24,377 nt of DNA. Source: JBHHYR01 sp046757585. Its GTDB lineage: Bacteria; Desulfobacterota; Binatia; HRBIN30. Below the pieces are notes generated by a model. It was not told the origin of the DNA and did no database searches. It worked only from the letters and a program-made list of their open reading frames with translations. This document shows, piece by piece, positions 1 to 8,232 of the stretch. Where the stretch lies: positions 1-24,377 of the forward strand of contig JBHHYR010000036.1 in the NCBI GenBank assembly GCA_046757585.1. The letters run 5' to 3'. The first letter of the stretch is position 1. The number at the start of each line of letters is the position of its first letter. Both the position numbers and the translations under genes were made by a program.

Positions 1-225
1 GGGCATGATAGCTTGGAGATTCACCGAGACGCGTTTGGCCATCCCTGTCGGGTGCTAATCGTCGACGATTTGTTGGCGACGGGCGGTACCGCGCGCGCGG
101 CCGTCGAGCTTGTGAAGCGTCTCGGCGGCCGCGTCGTTGCGTGCGCCTTTGTGGTCGAACTGGCAATCCTGAAGGGACGGGAGCGCTTGAACCCCCTGCC
201 GGTATTTTCGCTGGTGCAGTATTAG
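1..225 (+). CDS. apt: Adenine phosphoribosyltransferase, C-terminal part (5' end outside window)
   Basis: The reading frame is open from base 1 and gives the last 74 residues of a protein that begins upstream. It contains the type I phosphoribosyltransferase PRPP-binding motif VLIVDDLLATGGTA (acidic pair followed by the TGGT phosphate loop). It ends with VFSLVQY, resembling adenine phosphoribosyltransferase tails. The enzyme makes AMP from adenine and PRPP in cytoplasmic purine salvage; full family members are about 170-180 residues, so a little over half is missing. The stop is TAG at 223-225. fumC starts 78 bases downstream with its own strong ribosome site, so an operon is possible but not shown. 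Other type I PRTases share the PRPP motif; the LLATGGTA form and the tail favour Apt. Confidence 0.88.
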   Translation, partial: GHDSLEIHRDAFGHPCRVLIVDDLLATGGTARAAVELVKRLGGRVVACAFVVELAILKGRERLNPLPVFSLVQY

Positions 226-290
226 TCGAGTGCAGACCTCCTGATCTCAGGGACTATGTGATGATGCCAGATGCAGCCCGTGCTCTTCTT

Positions 291-298
291 GAAGGAGG
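291..298 (+). promoter_or_regulatory. Ribosome binding site deciding the fumC start
   Basis: GAAGGAGG ends five bases before the ATG at 304. It supports that ATG over an in-frame ATG at 271, which would add 11 residues unlike the family N-terminus. Confidence 0.8.
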
Positions 299-303
299 CA
301 AGC

Positions 304-1728
304 ATGTCTGATTTCCGCATTGAACAGGACTCGATGGGAGAAATGCAGGTGCCGGCCAACGCGTACTACGGGGCGTCAACGGCGCGTGCAGTCGAAAACT
401 TCCCCATTTCCGGTTTCCGCTTTTCGCGGCGCTTCATCCAAGCGCTCGGACGCGTCAAGGCCGCCGCCGCGCGCGCCAACATGCAGCTGAAGCTTCTCGA
501 CGAACGGCGGGGTAGGGCGATCGAAATCGCCGCTTTGGAAGTCGCCGACGGCCGGCTGGACGCCGAGTTCGTCGTCGATGTCTTCCAAACTGGCTCGGGC
601 ACGTCGACGAACATGAACGCCAACGAAGTGATTGCTACCCGTGCCAGAGAGCTGCTCGGCGGTGAGCGCAGTGACAAGAGCCTGGTGCACCCCAATGACC
701 ATGTGAACATGGGGCAGAGCACCAACGACGTGTTTCCTTCGGCCATTCACGTGGCCGCGATGGACGCCTTGGAGACGCATACGCTGCCGGCCCTGCGCCA
801 GCTGGCGGAGGCGTTCCAGGCCAAGGCAACCGAGTTCGCCGATGTCGTCAAGGCGGGACGCACCCATCTGCAGGATGCTGTGCCAGTGACGCTCGGCCAG
901 GAGTTCTCCGGGTACGCCAGCGTCATTCGGCACGGCGTTGCCAGGCTCGAAAGCACCCGTTCCCATCTCTGTGAACTGCCCCTTGGCGGCACCGCACTTG
1001 GGACCGGCCTCAACGCGCATCCAGAGTTCGGAGCGCGGGCGGTTGCCGAGCTGCGGCCGCTGACTGGCCAGCTGTTCCGGCAGGCGGAGAACATGTTCGA
1101 GGCGTTGCAGAATCGCGACGCGTGCGTGGCGCTTTCCGGTGCCCTGAAGACCATTGCCGTTGGCCTCATGAAGATCGCCAACGACCTGCGGTTGCTGACG
1201 TCGGGGCCGCGCACCGGTCTGGCCGAAATCGTGCTGCCCGCGACGCAGCCGGGTTCGAGCATCATGCCCGGGAAAGTGAACCCGGTGATCCCGGAAGCGC
1301 TCAACATGGTGGCCGCGCACATCGTCGGCAACGATGCCGCCATTAGTGTAGCCGGCATGAACGGGAACCTCGATCTCAACGTGATGATGCCTGTGATCGT
1401 GCACAATCTGTTGCAGAGCATCGAGTTGCTCGGTAGCGGCGCCAAGGTCCTAGCCGAAAAATGCGTACGCGGCATCGCCGCCAACGCCGAACAGTGCCGT
1501 GCGTACGGTGAGCGCACACCGTCTCTAGTGACGGCAGTGGCGCCGATTCTCGGTTACGACACGGCGGCCAAGATCTACAAGAAGGCGCTAGCCGAGGACA
1601 AGCCGATGCGCCAAGCGATCCTCGAAGCCGGTCTCCTTTCCCAGGAGCGGCTCGACGAGATTCTCGACCTCAAGAAGCTGACCGCAGGTGGTCGGGCCCA
1701 GCAAGCGGGAGAGACCCACAAGGGGTGA
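304..1728 (+). CDS. fumC: Class II fumarate hydratase (fumarase C)
   Basis: This 474-residue protein has the usual FumC length and matches the family throughout. It interconverts fumarate and L-malate in the TCA cycle, as an iron-independent cytoplasmic homotetramer. The superfamily signature GSSIMPGKVNP is at residues 317-327 and holds the catalytic serine. The GRTHLQDA segment places the conserved active-site histidine at 188. TGSGTSTNMNANEV and NDHVNMGQSTND, typical of FumC substrate sites, are also present. The N-terminus begins MSDFRIEQDSMGEMQVP, as expected for FumC. The start at 304 is chosen because of the strong ribosome site just upstream. Aspartase is the nearest alternative because it shares the signature, but the N-terminal and mid-protein motifs favour fumarase. 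Confidence 0.95.
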   Translation: MSDFRIEQDSMGEMQVPANAYYGASTARAVENFPISGFRFSRRFIQALGRVKAAAARANMQLKLLDERRGRAIEIAALEVADGRLDAEFVVDVFQTGSGTSTNMNANEVIATRARELLGGERSDKSLVHPNDHVNMGQSTNDVFPSAIHVAAMDALETHTLPALRQLAEAFQAKATEFADVVKAGRTHLQDAVPVTLGQEFSGYASVIRHGVARLESTRSHLCELPLGGTALGTGLNAHPEFGARAVAELRPLTGQLFRQAENMFEALQNRDACVALSGALKTIAVGLMKIANDLRLLTSGPRTGLAEIVLPATQPGSSIMPGKVNPVIPEALNMVAAHIVGNDAAISVAGMNGNLDLNVMMPVIVHNLLQSIELLGSGAKVLAEKCVRGIAANAEQCRAYGERTPSLVTAVAPILGYDTAAKIYKKALAEDKPMRQAILEAGLLSQERLDEILDLKKLTAGGRAQQAGETHKG

Positions 1729-1785
1729 TTCCTCCGTGCCCGTGTGGTCGACTGCCCGCCCCGCCGGTCGTCGAGGCCCCTGAAT

Positions 1786-3975
1786 ATGTGGCAGCGGTTG
1801 ACCCCATTGCGCATCGCCCTGCTCCTGGGGCTGGCGCTCTCCGCGCTCCGCTTCCACGGGTGCCAGTATCTGGAACTGATCGACGCTCGGGTACAGGACT
1901 ATCGCTTCCTGCAGCGCGGGGTCGAGCCAGCCTCTCCGGACATCGTCATTGTGGCGGTGGATGATGCCAGTCTGGAGAAGGTGGGCCGCTGGCCGTGGTC
2001 GCGGGCGGTGATCGCGCGCCTGGTGCAGCGCTTGGCGGCGGCTGGAGCCGCGGTCATTGGCTTTGACATCGTGCAATCCGAAGCGACCGCGGAGCCGGAT
2101 GTCGACCGGCTGCGTCACCGTGTCGAGGACGTCGACGAGCACACGTGGGCCGCGGTCCGCCGTGCGCTGCGTGAGGAGACCGCCGAGGACGAGTTGCTGG
2201 CCCGAGCCGTGCGCGCGTCGGGGCGAACGGTGCTCGGCTACTTCTTCGATTTTGACGGGAAGAACCGCAACGCGAACTCGGTGCGGGTTTCGAGCTACAA
2301 CGTTGTGCAGAATAGTCGAAGCGGGCGCGGCGAGACGCAGATACCTCTTGCGCCGATGGCGCGTGCCAACTTGCCGGCGCTGAGCGCGGCGGCCCGCGAG
2401 GTCGGGTACTTCAACTTCGTGCCGGACCGTGACGGGTCGTATCGGCGCGTGCCACTGGCAATCGGCTTTGGCGCGCACGTCGCGCTGCCGCTTTCGCTGG
2501 CCATGCTGCGCGTGTATCGGCCCGGTACGGCGCTGGCAATCCGCTTCGCAAACTTCGGTGTCGAGTCTGTCCGCGCCGGTTCAGTGCCCGTGCCGGTGGC
2601 AGAGGATGGTGAGATGCTGATCAATTACCGCGGTCCCCGCGGCACCTTCCACCACGTATCGGCCATGAATGTCCTGGCCGGCAAGACGAATCCGGCGACG
2701 TTTCGGGGAAAGGCGGTCCTGGTCGGGGTGACGGCCCCTGCCTTGGCGGATGTGCGGGTGACGCCGTTCGACGCTACCTTCCCGGGGGTCGAAATCCACG
2801 CCAACGTTCTGGACAACGTCTTGCGTCATGATTTTCTCAGGCATCCGCATTGGATTGTGGGGGCCGAGATCGGCGTGATCCTATCTGCGGTGCTCGTCTT
2901 AGGCGTGGTTCTGCGCTATGCGCGTGGGGTCACCGGCGCGCTGGTGGCGGCGACGCTGCTGGCGGTGTTTCTGGCGGGAAGCCAGTGGTGGTTCGTCGCC
3001 TACGGCTTGCCGTTGAGCGTCGTCTACCCGGTACTGGCCATTGGCCTCACCTACTCCGCGATCTCGTTGCAGCACTATGTGACCGAGGAAGGGGAGAAGC
3101 GCAAGATCCGCGACGCGTTCGGCCTGTACCTGAGCCCCGACTTGGCGCGCCTGGTGAGCGAACGTCCGGACATGCTCGCCCTGGGCGGTGAAAAACGTGA
3201 ACTCACCGTGCTGTTCTCGGACATCCGGGGGTTTACGACGATCTCCGAAGAGCTCGATCCCGAGGTGCTCGTCGAGCTGCTCAACGAGTATCTGGGAACG
3301 ATGACCGACGTTGTGTTCGCCCACGATGGAACACTGGACAAGTACATCGGTGACGCGATCATGGCAGTCTGGGGTGCACCAGTGCATCAGCCCGATCACG
3401 CGGCGCGCGCCTGCCTGGCCGCACTGGGCATGGTGACGGCTTTGCACGACCTGGACAAGGACTGGGCACGTCGCGGTCTGCCGCAGCTCGACATCGGCGT
3501 CGGTCTGAACAGCGGTCCGATGGTAGTAGGCAATATGGGATCGGCGCGCCGGCTCAGCTATACGGTGATGGGCGACAACGTGAATCTCGGCTCACGCTTG
3601 GAGGGACTCAACAAACTCTACGGGAGCCGCATCATCGCGAGCGAGTCCACGATCCGGGCTGCCCGCGACATGGTCGTGGCGCGGGAACTCGATCTCGTCC
3701 GCGTCAAAGGAAAGCACGTGCCGGTGCGCATCTTCGAGGTCCTGGACGGAGCCAGCGAGCGGGAACGCTGGGTGCCACTGTTGGAACGGTTCGAAGCGGG
3801 GCTCACCGCCTACCGACAACGGCGGTGGGATGACGCGGTGGCGGCCTTTGCTGCCATCGTCGGTGAGTGTCCGGAAGACGGTCCGGCGAAGTTGTACTTG
3901 GAGCGCTGTCGGGCCATGCTCGTGGCAGCGCCTGCGCCTGACTGGGATGGCGTCACCGTGATGGAGAGCAAGTGA
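1786..3975 (+). CDS. CHASE2-domain membrane class III adenylate/guanylate cyclase
   Basis: This is a membrane cyclase of about 729 residues. An N-terminal membrane segment (about residues 8-22) is followed by an extracytoplasmic CHASE2 sensor (about 25-350, with DIVIVAVDDASLEKVGRWPW and VIGFDIVQSE). Three transmembrane helices follow at about 356-377, 381-402 and 405-425, then the class III catalytic domain at about 470-650. Metal-binding aspartates are D479 (LFSDIRGFT) and D523 (DKYIGDAIMAVWG). K519 and D597 (VMGDNVNLGSRLE) favour ATP over GTP, and N600/R604 are the transition-state pair. All catalytic positions are present, so it should make cAMP in response to an unknown external or membrane signal. 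The last 80 or so residues look like a short TPR-type helical tail. ATG 1786 is preferred; GTG 1744 in frame would add 14 residues and neither has a good ribosome site. Confidence 0.9.
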   Translation: MWQRLTPLRIALLLGLALSALRFHGCQYLELIDARVQDYRFLQRGVEPASPDIVIVAVDDASLEKVGRWPWSRAVIARLVQRLAAAGAAVIGFDIVQSEATAEPDVDRLRHRVEDVDEHTWAAVRRALREETAEDELLARAVRASGRTVLGYFFDFDGKNRNANSVRVSSYNVVQNSRSGRGETQIPLAPMARANLPALSAAAREVGYFNFVPDRDGSYRRVPLAIGFGAHVALPLSLAMLRVYRPGTALAIRFANFGVESVRAGSVPVPVAEDGEMLINYRGPRGTFHHVSAMNVLAGKTNPATFRGKAVLVGVTAPALADVRVTPFDATFPGVEIHANVLDNVLRHDFLRHPHWIVGAEIGVILSAVLVLGVVLRYARGVTGALVAATLLAVFLAGSQWWFVAYGLPLSVVYPVLAIGLTYSAISLQHYVTEEGEKRKIRDAFGLYLSPDLARLVSERPDMLALGGEKRELTVLFSDIRGFTTISEELDPEVLVELLNEYLGTMTDVVFAHDGTLDKYIGDAIMAVWGAPVHQPDHAARACLAALGMVTALHDLDKDWARRGLPQLDIGVGLNSGPMVVGNMGSARRLSYTVMGDNVNLGSRLEGLNKLYGSRIIASESTIRAARDMVVARELDLVRVKGKHVPVRIFEVLDGASERERWVPLLERFEAGLTAYRQRRWDDAVAAFAAIVGECPEDGPAKLYLERCRAMLVAAPAPDWDGVTVMESK

Positions 3976-4033
3976 GCCGAGGTGCCGCGGGCGTGCGGTC
4001 AAGGGGGATCGACAAGGCGCGACGGAGGCGGTC

Positions 4034-6211
4034 ATGGCGAGACAGATACAAGCCGGCGGGGGCCTGGCTGCCATCCGCTACTCACTGAAGAAGGCGCGCG
4101 AGGCCGGCGGGGTGTTCCGGCTGGCCCGCCGGCTGAGGCGTGACAATGCCTGCAAAACCTGCGCGCTGGGTATGGGAGGCCAGCTCGGCGGAATGCGGAA
4201 CGAACGTGGCAGTTTTCCCGAGGTTTGCAAGAAGTCGGTGCAAGCACAGGCGGCCGACATGCAAGCGCCACTCAGTGAGCGCTTCTTCGCAGCGCATTCG
4301 GTTGCCGATCTGGAACGCTGGAGCCCCAGGGAGTTCGAGGCCGCTGGCCGTCTAGGATTCCCCATCCTGTGGCAGGCGCCTGCGGCGCATTTTCGTCGCG
4401 TGTCGTGGGCCGAGGCGTACGCCATCGCGTCAGGAGCACTGCGCGCCACGACACCTGAGCGCACGTTCTTTTATTCATCAGGCCGAAGCAGCAACGAGGC
4501 CGCCTTTCTCCTCCAGTGCTTTGCGCGTATTTTCGGGACCAACAATATCAACAACTGCTCCTACTACTGCCACCAGGCCTCGAGCGTGGCCTTGCAACGC
4601 GCCATCGGGAGCGGCACCGCCACGGTGGTGCTGGAGGATCTCGAACGCGCGGACCTCGCCGTGATCGTCGGTGCCAACCCGGCGTCGAATCATCCGCGCC
4701 TGATCACGCAGCTTGTCAGGCTGCGCCGGCGCGGCGGCAAGGTCATCGTCATCAACCCACTGAAGGAAGTTGGCCTGCTCCGCTTCCGCGTGCCCTCTGA
4801 CTGGCGCAGCATGCTCTTCGGATCAGACGTGTCGGATCTCTACCTCCAGCCTCACATCGGTTCGGACGTTGCGCTCCTCAAACTGCTGCTGAAGGGCATC
4901 GTGGAACAGGGACACCTCGCTCGTGACTACCTCGCCGCGTACGTCGAGAACTGGCCGGCGGTAGAGGCAGACGTCCGCTCGGACTCGCGTGGCAAGCTGC
5001 TGGCGGCCTGCGGTGTCACCGAGGCAGAGGTGCGCACCGCTGTGGACCTTTTGGCCCACTCACGGCATGTCATCTTCTGCTGGGCGATGGGGATCACGCA
5101 GCACGCACACGGCGTCGACAATGTACTGGCGATCGTGAATCTCGCCCTGAGTCGTGGAATGATCGGGAAGCCCGGGGCTGGATTGCTGCCCATTCGCGGG
5201 CACAGTAACGTTCAGGGTGTTGGGTCCGTAGGTGTCAGCCCGGCCGTGAAGGAACAGTTTGCCCGGCGCCTCGAGGCACTCTACGGCATCGAGTTGCCAC
5301 GCATCCGCGGCTTGCACACCCTCGCGTCGGTGGAAGCGGCTGACCGGGGGGAGATCGACTGCGCCCTGCTGCTCGGCGGCAACCTGTTTGCCGCTACGCC
5401 GGATCGTGCCGCGGCTGCCCGTGCCCTGCGCCGAATCACCACCACCGTGTACGTGACGACCAAACTCAACGAGGGGCACGTTCATGGTCGTGGCCGTACC
5501 TGTCTGCTCCTACCAGCGCTCGCTCGCGATGAGGAACGTCAGTGCACGACGCAGGAAAGCATGTTCAACTATGTGCGTCTATCGGATGGAGGCGCGCCCG
5601 CTGCCTCCGAAGACATGCGTTCAGAGATTGAAATCATCGCTACACTGGCCACCATGGTCCTGCCGCCAGGGCCCGTCGACTTCGGTGCCCTGCGCGATCA
5701 TGAGGCTATTCGTGCCGTGATCGCCAGGGTCGTGCCTGGTTATGAGGCCATCGGCGCGATCGACCGCACCAAGCAAGAATTCCAAATTGCGGGCCGCACC
5801 CTACATGAGCCGGTCTTTCAGACCTCCTCTGGAAAGGTCCGGGCTCATGTCACCCCGTTGCCCGATTTCCACGTGGCCGAGGGGGAGTTTCGTCTTATGA
5901 CCTTACGCTCCGAGGGGCAGTTCAATACGGTCGTCTACGAAGATGAAGACGTCTATCGTGGCAACAAGCGCCGCGACGTAGTGATGATGAATGAGTCGGA
6001 TGCCCGGACACTCGGTCTGCAGCGTGATCAACGGGTGGCAGTGGAAAATCAGATCGGTCGCTTGGAAGTGGTCGTCCGATTCGCCCCGTTGCCGCCTGGC
6101 AACCTTGCCATGTATTTCCCCGAAGCAAACGTCCTGGTTCCACGTCATGTCGACTCCCAGTCCGGCACGCCCGTGTTCAAGTCGACTGCTGCGAAGATCG
6201 CGGCACTCTAG
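4034..6211 (+). CDS. Molybdopterin oxidoreductase, YdeP/FdhF-like alpha subunit
   Basis: This 725-residue protein resembles the YdeP-type 'molybdopterin oxidoreductase alpha subunit' family, related to formate dehydrogenase. N-terminal cysteines C40 and C43 (CKTCALGMGG) and C65 (FPEVCKKS) are the visible candidates for an Fe-S site; a four-Cys set is not obvious. The segment NNCSYYCHQASSVAL puts a Cys-His pair at 179-180, matching the Cys/SeCys-His that coordinates Mo and assists catalysis in formate dehydrogenases. Cofactor-domain segments follow (VIVGANPASNHP, GRGMIGKPGAGLLPIRGHSN), and a C-terminal MopB dinucleotide-binding domain starts near 615. GGAGG five bases before ATG 4034 supports the start. 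No FdhD chaperone, small Fe-S subunit or membrane anchor is adjacent. The substrate is unknown; YdeP homologues are linked to acid resistance, so formate oxidation should not be assumed. Confidence 0.85.
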   Translation: MARQIQAGGGLAAIRYSLKKAREAGGVFRLARRLRRDNACKTCALGMGGQLGGMRNERGSFPEVCKKSVQAQAADMQAPLSERFFAAHSVADLERWSPREFEAAGRLGFPILWQAPAAHFRRVSWAEAYAIASGALRATTPERTFFYSSGRSSNEAAFLLQCFARIFGTNNINNCSYYCHQASSVALQRAIGSGTATVVLEDLERADLAVIVGANPASNHPRLITQLVRLRRRGGKVIVINPLKEVGLLRFRVPSDWRSMLFGSDVSDLYLQPHIGSDVALLKLLLKGIVEQGHLARDYLAAYVENWPAVEADVRSDSRGKLLAACGVTEAEVRTAVDLLAHSRHVIFCWAMGITQHAHGVDNVLAIVNLALSRGMIGKPGAGLLPIRGHSNVQGVGSVGVSPAVKEQFARRLEALYGIELPRIRGLHTLASVEAADRGEIDCALLLGGNLFAATPDRAAAARALRRITTTVYVTTKLNEGHVHGRGRTCLLLPALARDEERQCTTQESMFNYVRLSDGGAPAASEDMRSEIEIIATLATMVLPPGPVDFGALRDHEAIRAVIARVVPGYEAIGAIDRTKQEFQIAGRTLHEPVFQTSSGKVRAHVTPLPDFHVAEGEFRLMTLRSEGQFNTVVYEDEDVYRGNKRRDVVMMNESDARTLGLQRDQRVAVENQIGRLEVVVRFAPLPPGNLAMYFPEANVLVPRHVDSQSGTPVFKSTAAKIAAL

Positions 6212-6335
6212 GCGGTGAGCATGGGCCGGCATTTCGCTTCAACGGCGGCCGCGGGCTGTCGCTACTGGATCTGGCCGGTGCAGGTGAGCTGGTGTCATGC
6301 CTGAGCATCTGTCAATCGATAGTACGGCCACAGCT

Positions 6336-6372
6336 AGGCGGCCGCGCGGGTGACGACGGCCGAGGCCTTTTT
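6336..6372 (+). terminator. Possible hairpin with T-run between the oxidoreductase and the acyl-CoA dehydrogenase
   Basis: AGGCGGCC (6336-6343) can pair with GGCC (6358-6361) and GCCT (6365-6368) if GAG bulges out, and Ts follow to 6372. It lies 14 bases before the ATG at 6387, almost on its ribosome site. It could be a weak terminator for the upstream gene, a leader structure, or chance pairing in GC-rich DNA. The rest of the 175-base gap shows no convincing gene. Confidence 0.25.
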
Positions 6373-6386
6373 CGGGGAGACAACGG

Positions 6387-8111
6387 ATGCCGACAGAATT
6401 TTTCAACGCGGACATGCTGCTGTTCATCGACCACCGCGTCGATTGGTCACGCTACTTCAGCTTGTGCCGCCCTGGAGCGGTCAACGTCACTGAGGAAGTT
6501 GACACGTACAAGACGATCCTGCGCACAGCCGGAGGAATATGTGAGGACATCGCCGCCGGAGCACGGGGACATTGGCACGAGGCGGTGACACTCGTCGATG
6601 GACGGGTCGTGGTCCCGCCGCATGTTGCGGCGGGCTACGACAAGCTGCGCGCCGCAGGCTTGGTCTGCCTACCGTTGAGCCGAAAGTACAACGGGTATGG
6701 ACTGCCTGTCCTCCTCAACTGTTGCTACCTGGAAATGGTGGCGCGAGCCGACCCGAGTCTCATGACCATCATCGGTTTGCAAGCTGGTATTGCTGGAGAC
6801 ATCGAGAAGTACGGGAGCGAGGAAGTCAAACAACAATACCTGCCAAGGTTCGCAACCGGTGAGTTGCAGGGTGCCATGGATCTTACGGAGCCGCAGGCGG
6901 GCTCCGACCTCGGCGGTATCGCGACCAGCGTCAGCCAAGACGGTAGTCGCTATTTCATTGACGGCGAAAAAATCTACATCACCAACGGGGGTGCTCCCGT
7001 CCACCTGGTCCTGGCCCGGGACGCGGCGACGTTCAAGCGCTCCACGGGCACGACGACTGGCCTGAGCCTGATGCTCTGCCCCGTGACCTTGTGTGACGGA
7101 ACGCCGAACAGGGTCCGAGTCACTCGGGTCGAGTCGAAGATGGGAATCCACGGCTCGCCGACATGCGTGGTCGAGTTCGAGCACGCCGAGGCTTTCTTGC
7201 TCGGCAGACGAGGCGGTGGCTTTCGTGCCATGCTCGATCTGATGAATCAGGCTCGCCTCGGCGTCGCGGCGCAGGCCATCGGTGTCGCCGAAGCGGCGTA
7301 CCGGCAGGCGCGTGAATACGCGGCCCAGCGAGTGCAGTTCGGCGCACCGATCATCGAGCAGCCCCTGGTCAAGTCGATGCTGACGCACATGGAAATCAAC
7401 ATTCAAGCGGCGCGTGCCTTGCTGTATCGCACGTGTGCATTGATCGACGTGACGCACGCCATGCAACAGTATGTCGAGTCCGAACGTGGCAGGGCCGATC
7501 CGGACGGTGCTACGCTCCAGCGGGAACTGAAGCTCAACGCCCGCCTCATCCGCTTCTTCACGCCACTATGCAAATACTATGCAAGCGAGGTCAGCAACGC
7601 CGTGACCCGCCAGGGCATCCAGGTGCATGGGGGCCTTGGTTACATGGCGGAGTCTGTCGCCGGGCAGTATCACTTGGACGCGATCGTCACAACGATCTAC
7701 GAAGGAACGTCGGAGATCCAAGCCAGCTTTGCGCTGAGCGAGATGAGCCGAGGAGCGCTGCTTGTGACGTTGCAGCAGATCCGCGACACGCTCGGCCCTC
7801 TGCGCGAGCAGTATCCCGATCTGGTCGGGCTCATATCCGACGCGGTCGACCGATGCATCAGTGACTCTATTCCGGCCCTGATGGGACACCCGCAGTACGC
7901 GTTGCTCAATGCCAAGCAGGTCTGTGAAATGGTGATTGATGTGGTTGTCGCGGTCGAATTGCTGTCGCAGGCCTCTGTATCAGAAGCAAAATACGCGCTC
8001 GCCGCCTCCTTCATCCAGCGCCGTATGCTAGCGGTAGAAATGAACGCACGCTGGATCCGCAGCGGAGACGCGTCACGGCTCACGCGCTACGACCGCATCC
8101 TGGGCCTGTGA
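6387..8111 (+). CDS. Acyl-CoA dehydrogenase, long DmdC-like form
   Basis: At 574 residues this is longer than ordinary acyl-CoA dehydrogenases (about 380). The extra N-terminal region (about 1-60) and extended C-terminal helical part resemble the DmdC (3-methylmercaptopropionyl-CoA dehydrogenase) branch. FAD and substrate motifs are clear: MDLTEPQAGSDLGG near 163-176, YFIDGEKIYITNGG, and the RVQFGAPIIEQPLVKSM helix. The catalytic glutamate is E439 in the canonical TIYEGTSEIQ motif. It should introduce a trans-2 double bond into an acyl-CoA and pass electrons to ETF. GGGGAGA at 6374-6380 supports ATG 6387. It is unrelated in architecture to the second acyl-CoA dehydrogenase at 13210-14376 and is not in its operon. 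The family is near certain, the substrate is not; DMSP catabolism should not be inferred because no partner genes are here. Confidence 0.9.
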   Translation: MPTEFFNADMLLFIDHRVDWSRYFSLCRPGAVNVTEEVDTYKTILRTAGGICEDIAAGARGHWHEAVTLVDGRVVVPPHVAAGYDKLRAAGLVCLPLSRKYNGYGLPVLLNCCYLEMVARADPSLMTIIGLQAGIAGDIEKYGSEEVKQQYLPRFATGELQGAMDLTEPQAGSDLGGIATSVSQDGSRYFIDGEKIYITNGGAPVHLVLARDAATFKRSTGTTTGLSLMLCPVTLCDGTPNRVRVTRVESKMGIHGSPTCVVEFEHAEAFLLGRRGGGFRAMLDLMNQARLGVAAQAIGVAEAAYRQAREYAAQRVQFGAPIIEQPLVKSMLTHMEINIQAARALLYRTCALIDVTHAMQQYVESERGRADPDGATLQRELKLNARLIRFFTPLCKYYASEVSNAVTRQGIQVHGGLGYMAESVAGQYHLDAIVTTIYEGTSEIQASFALSEMSRGALLVTLQQIRDTLGPLREQYPDLVGLISDAVDRCISDSIPALMGHPQYALLNAKQVCEMVIDVVVAVELLSQASVSEAKYALAASFIQRRMLAVEMNARWIRSGDASRLTRYDRILGL

Positions 8112-8232
8112 CGCCCGGGCGGAGGCGCCAGATGAGGCGCTGGCAGGCTCTGCTGGCCAGTGAAGCAGCGCGAGGGCGCGGCGGCGTCTTTCATTCTGAA
8201 GATCGTCCAAATTTGCTAATCTTAAGGTGCGT

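Noticed and set aside
376..1404. A 342-codon minus-strand frame opposite fumC
   Set aside because: The fumC reading carries all family motifs; the antisense product is His/Arg-rich with no recognisable domain.
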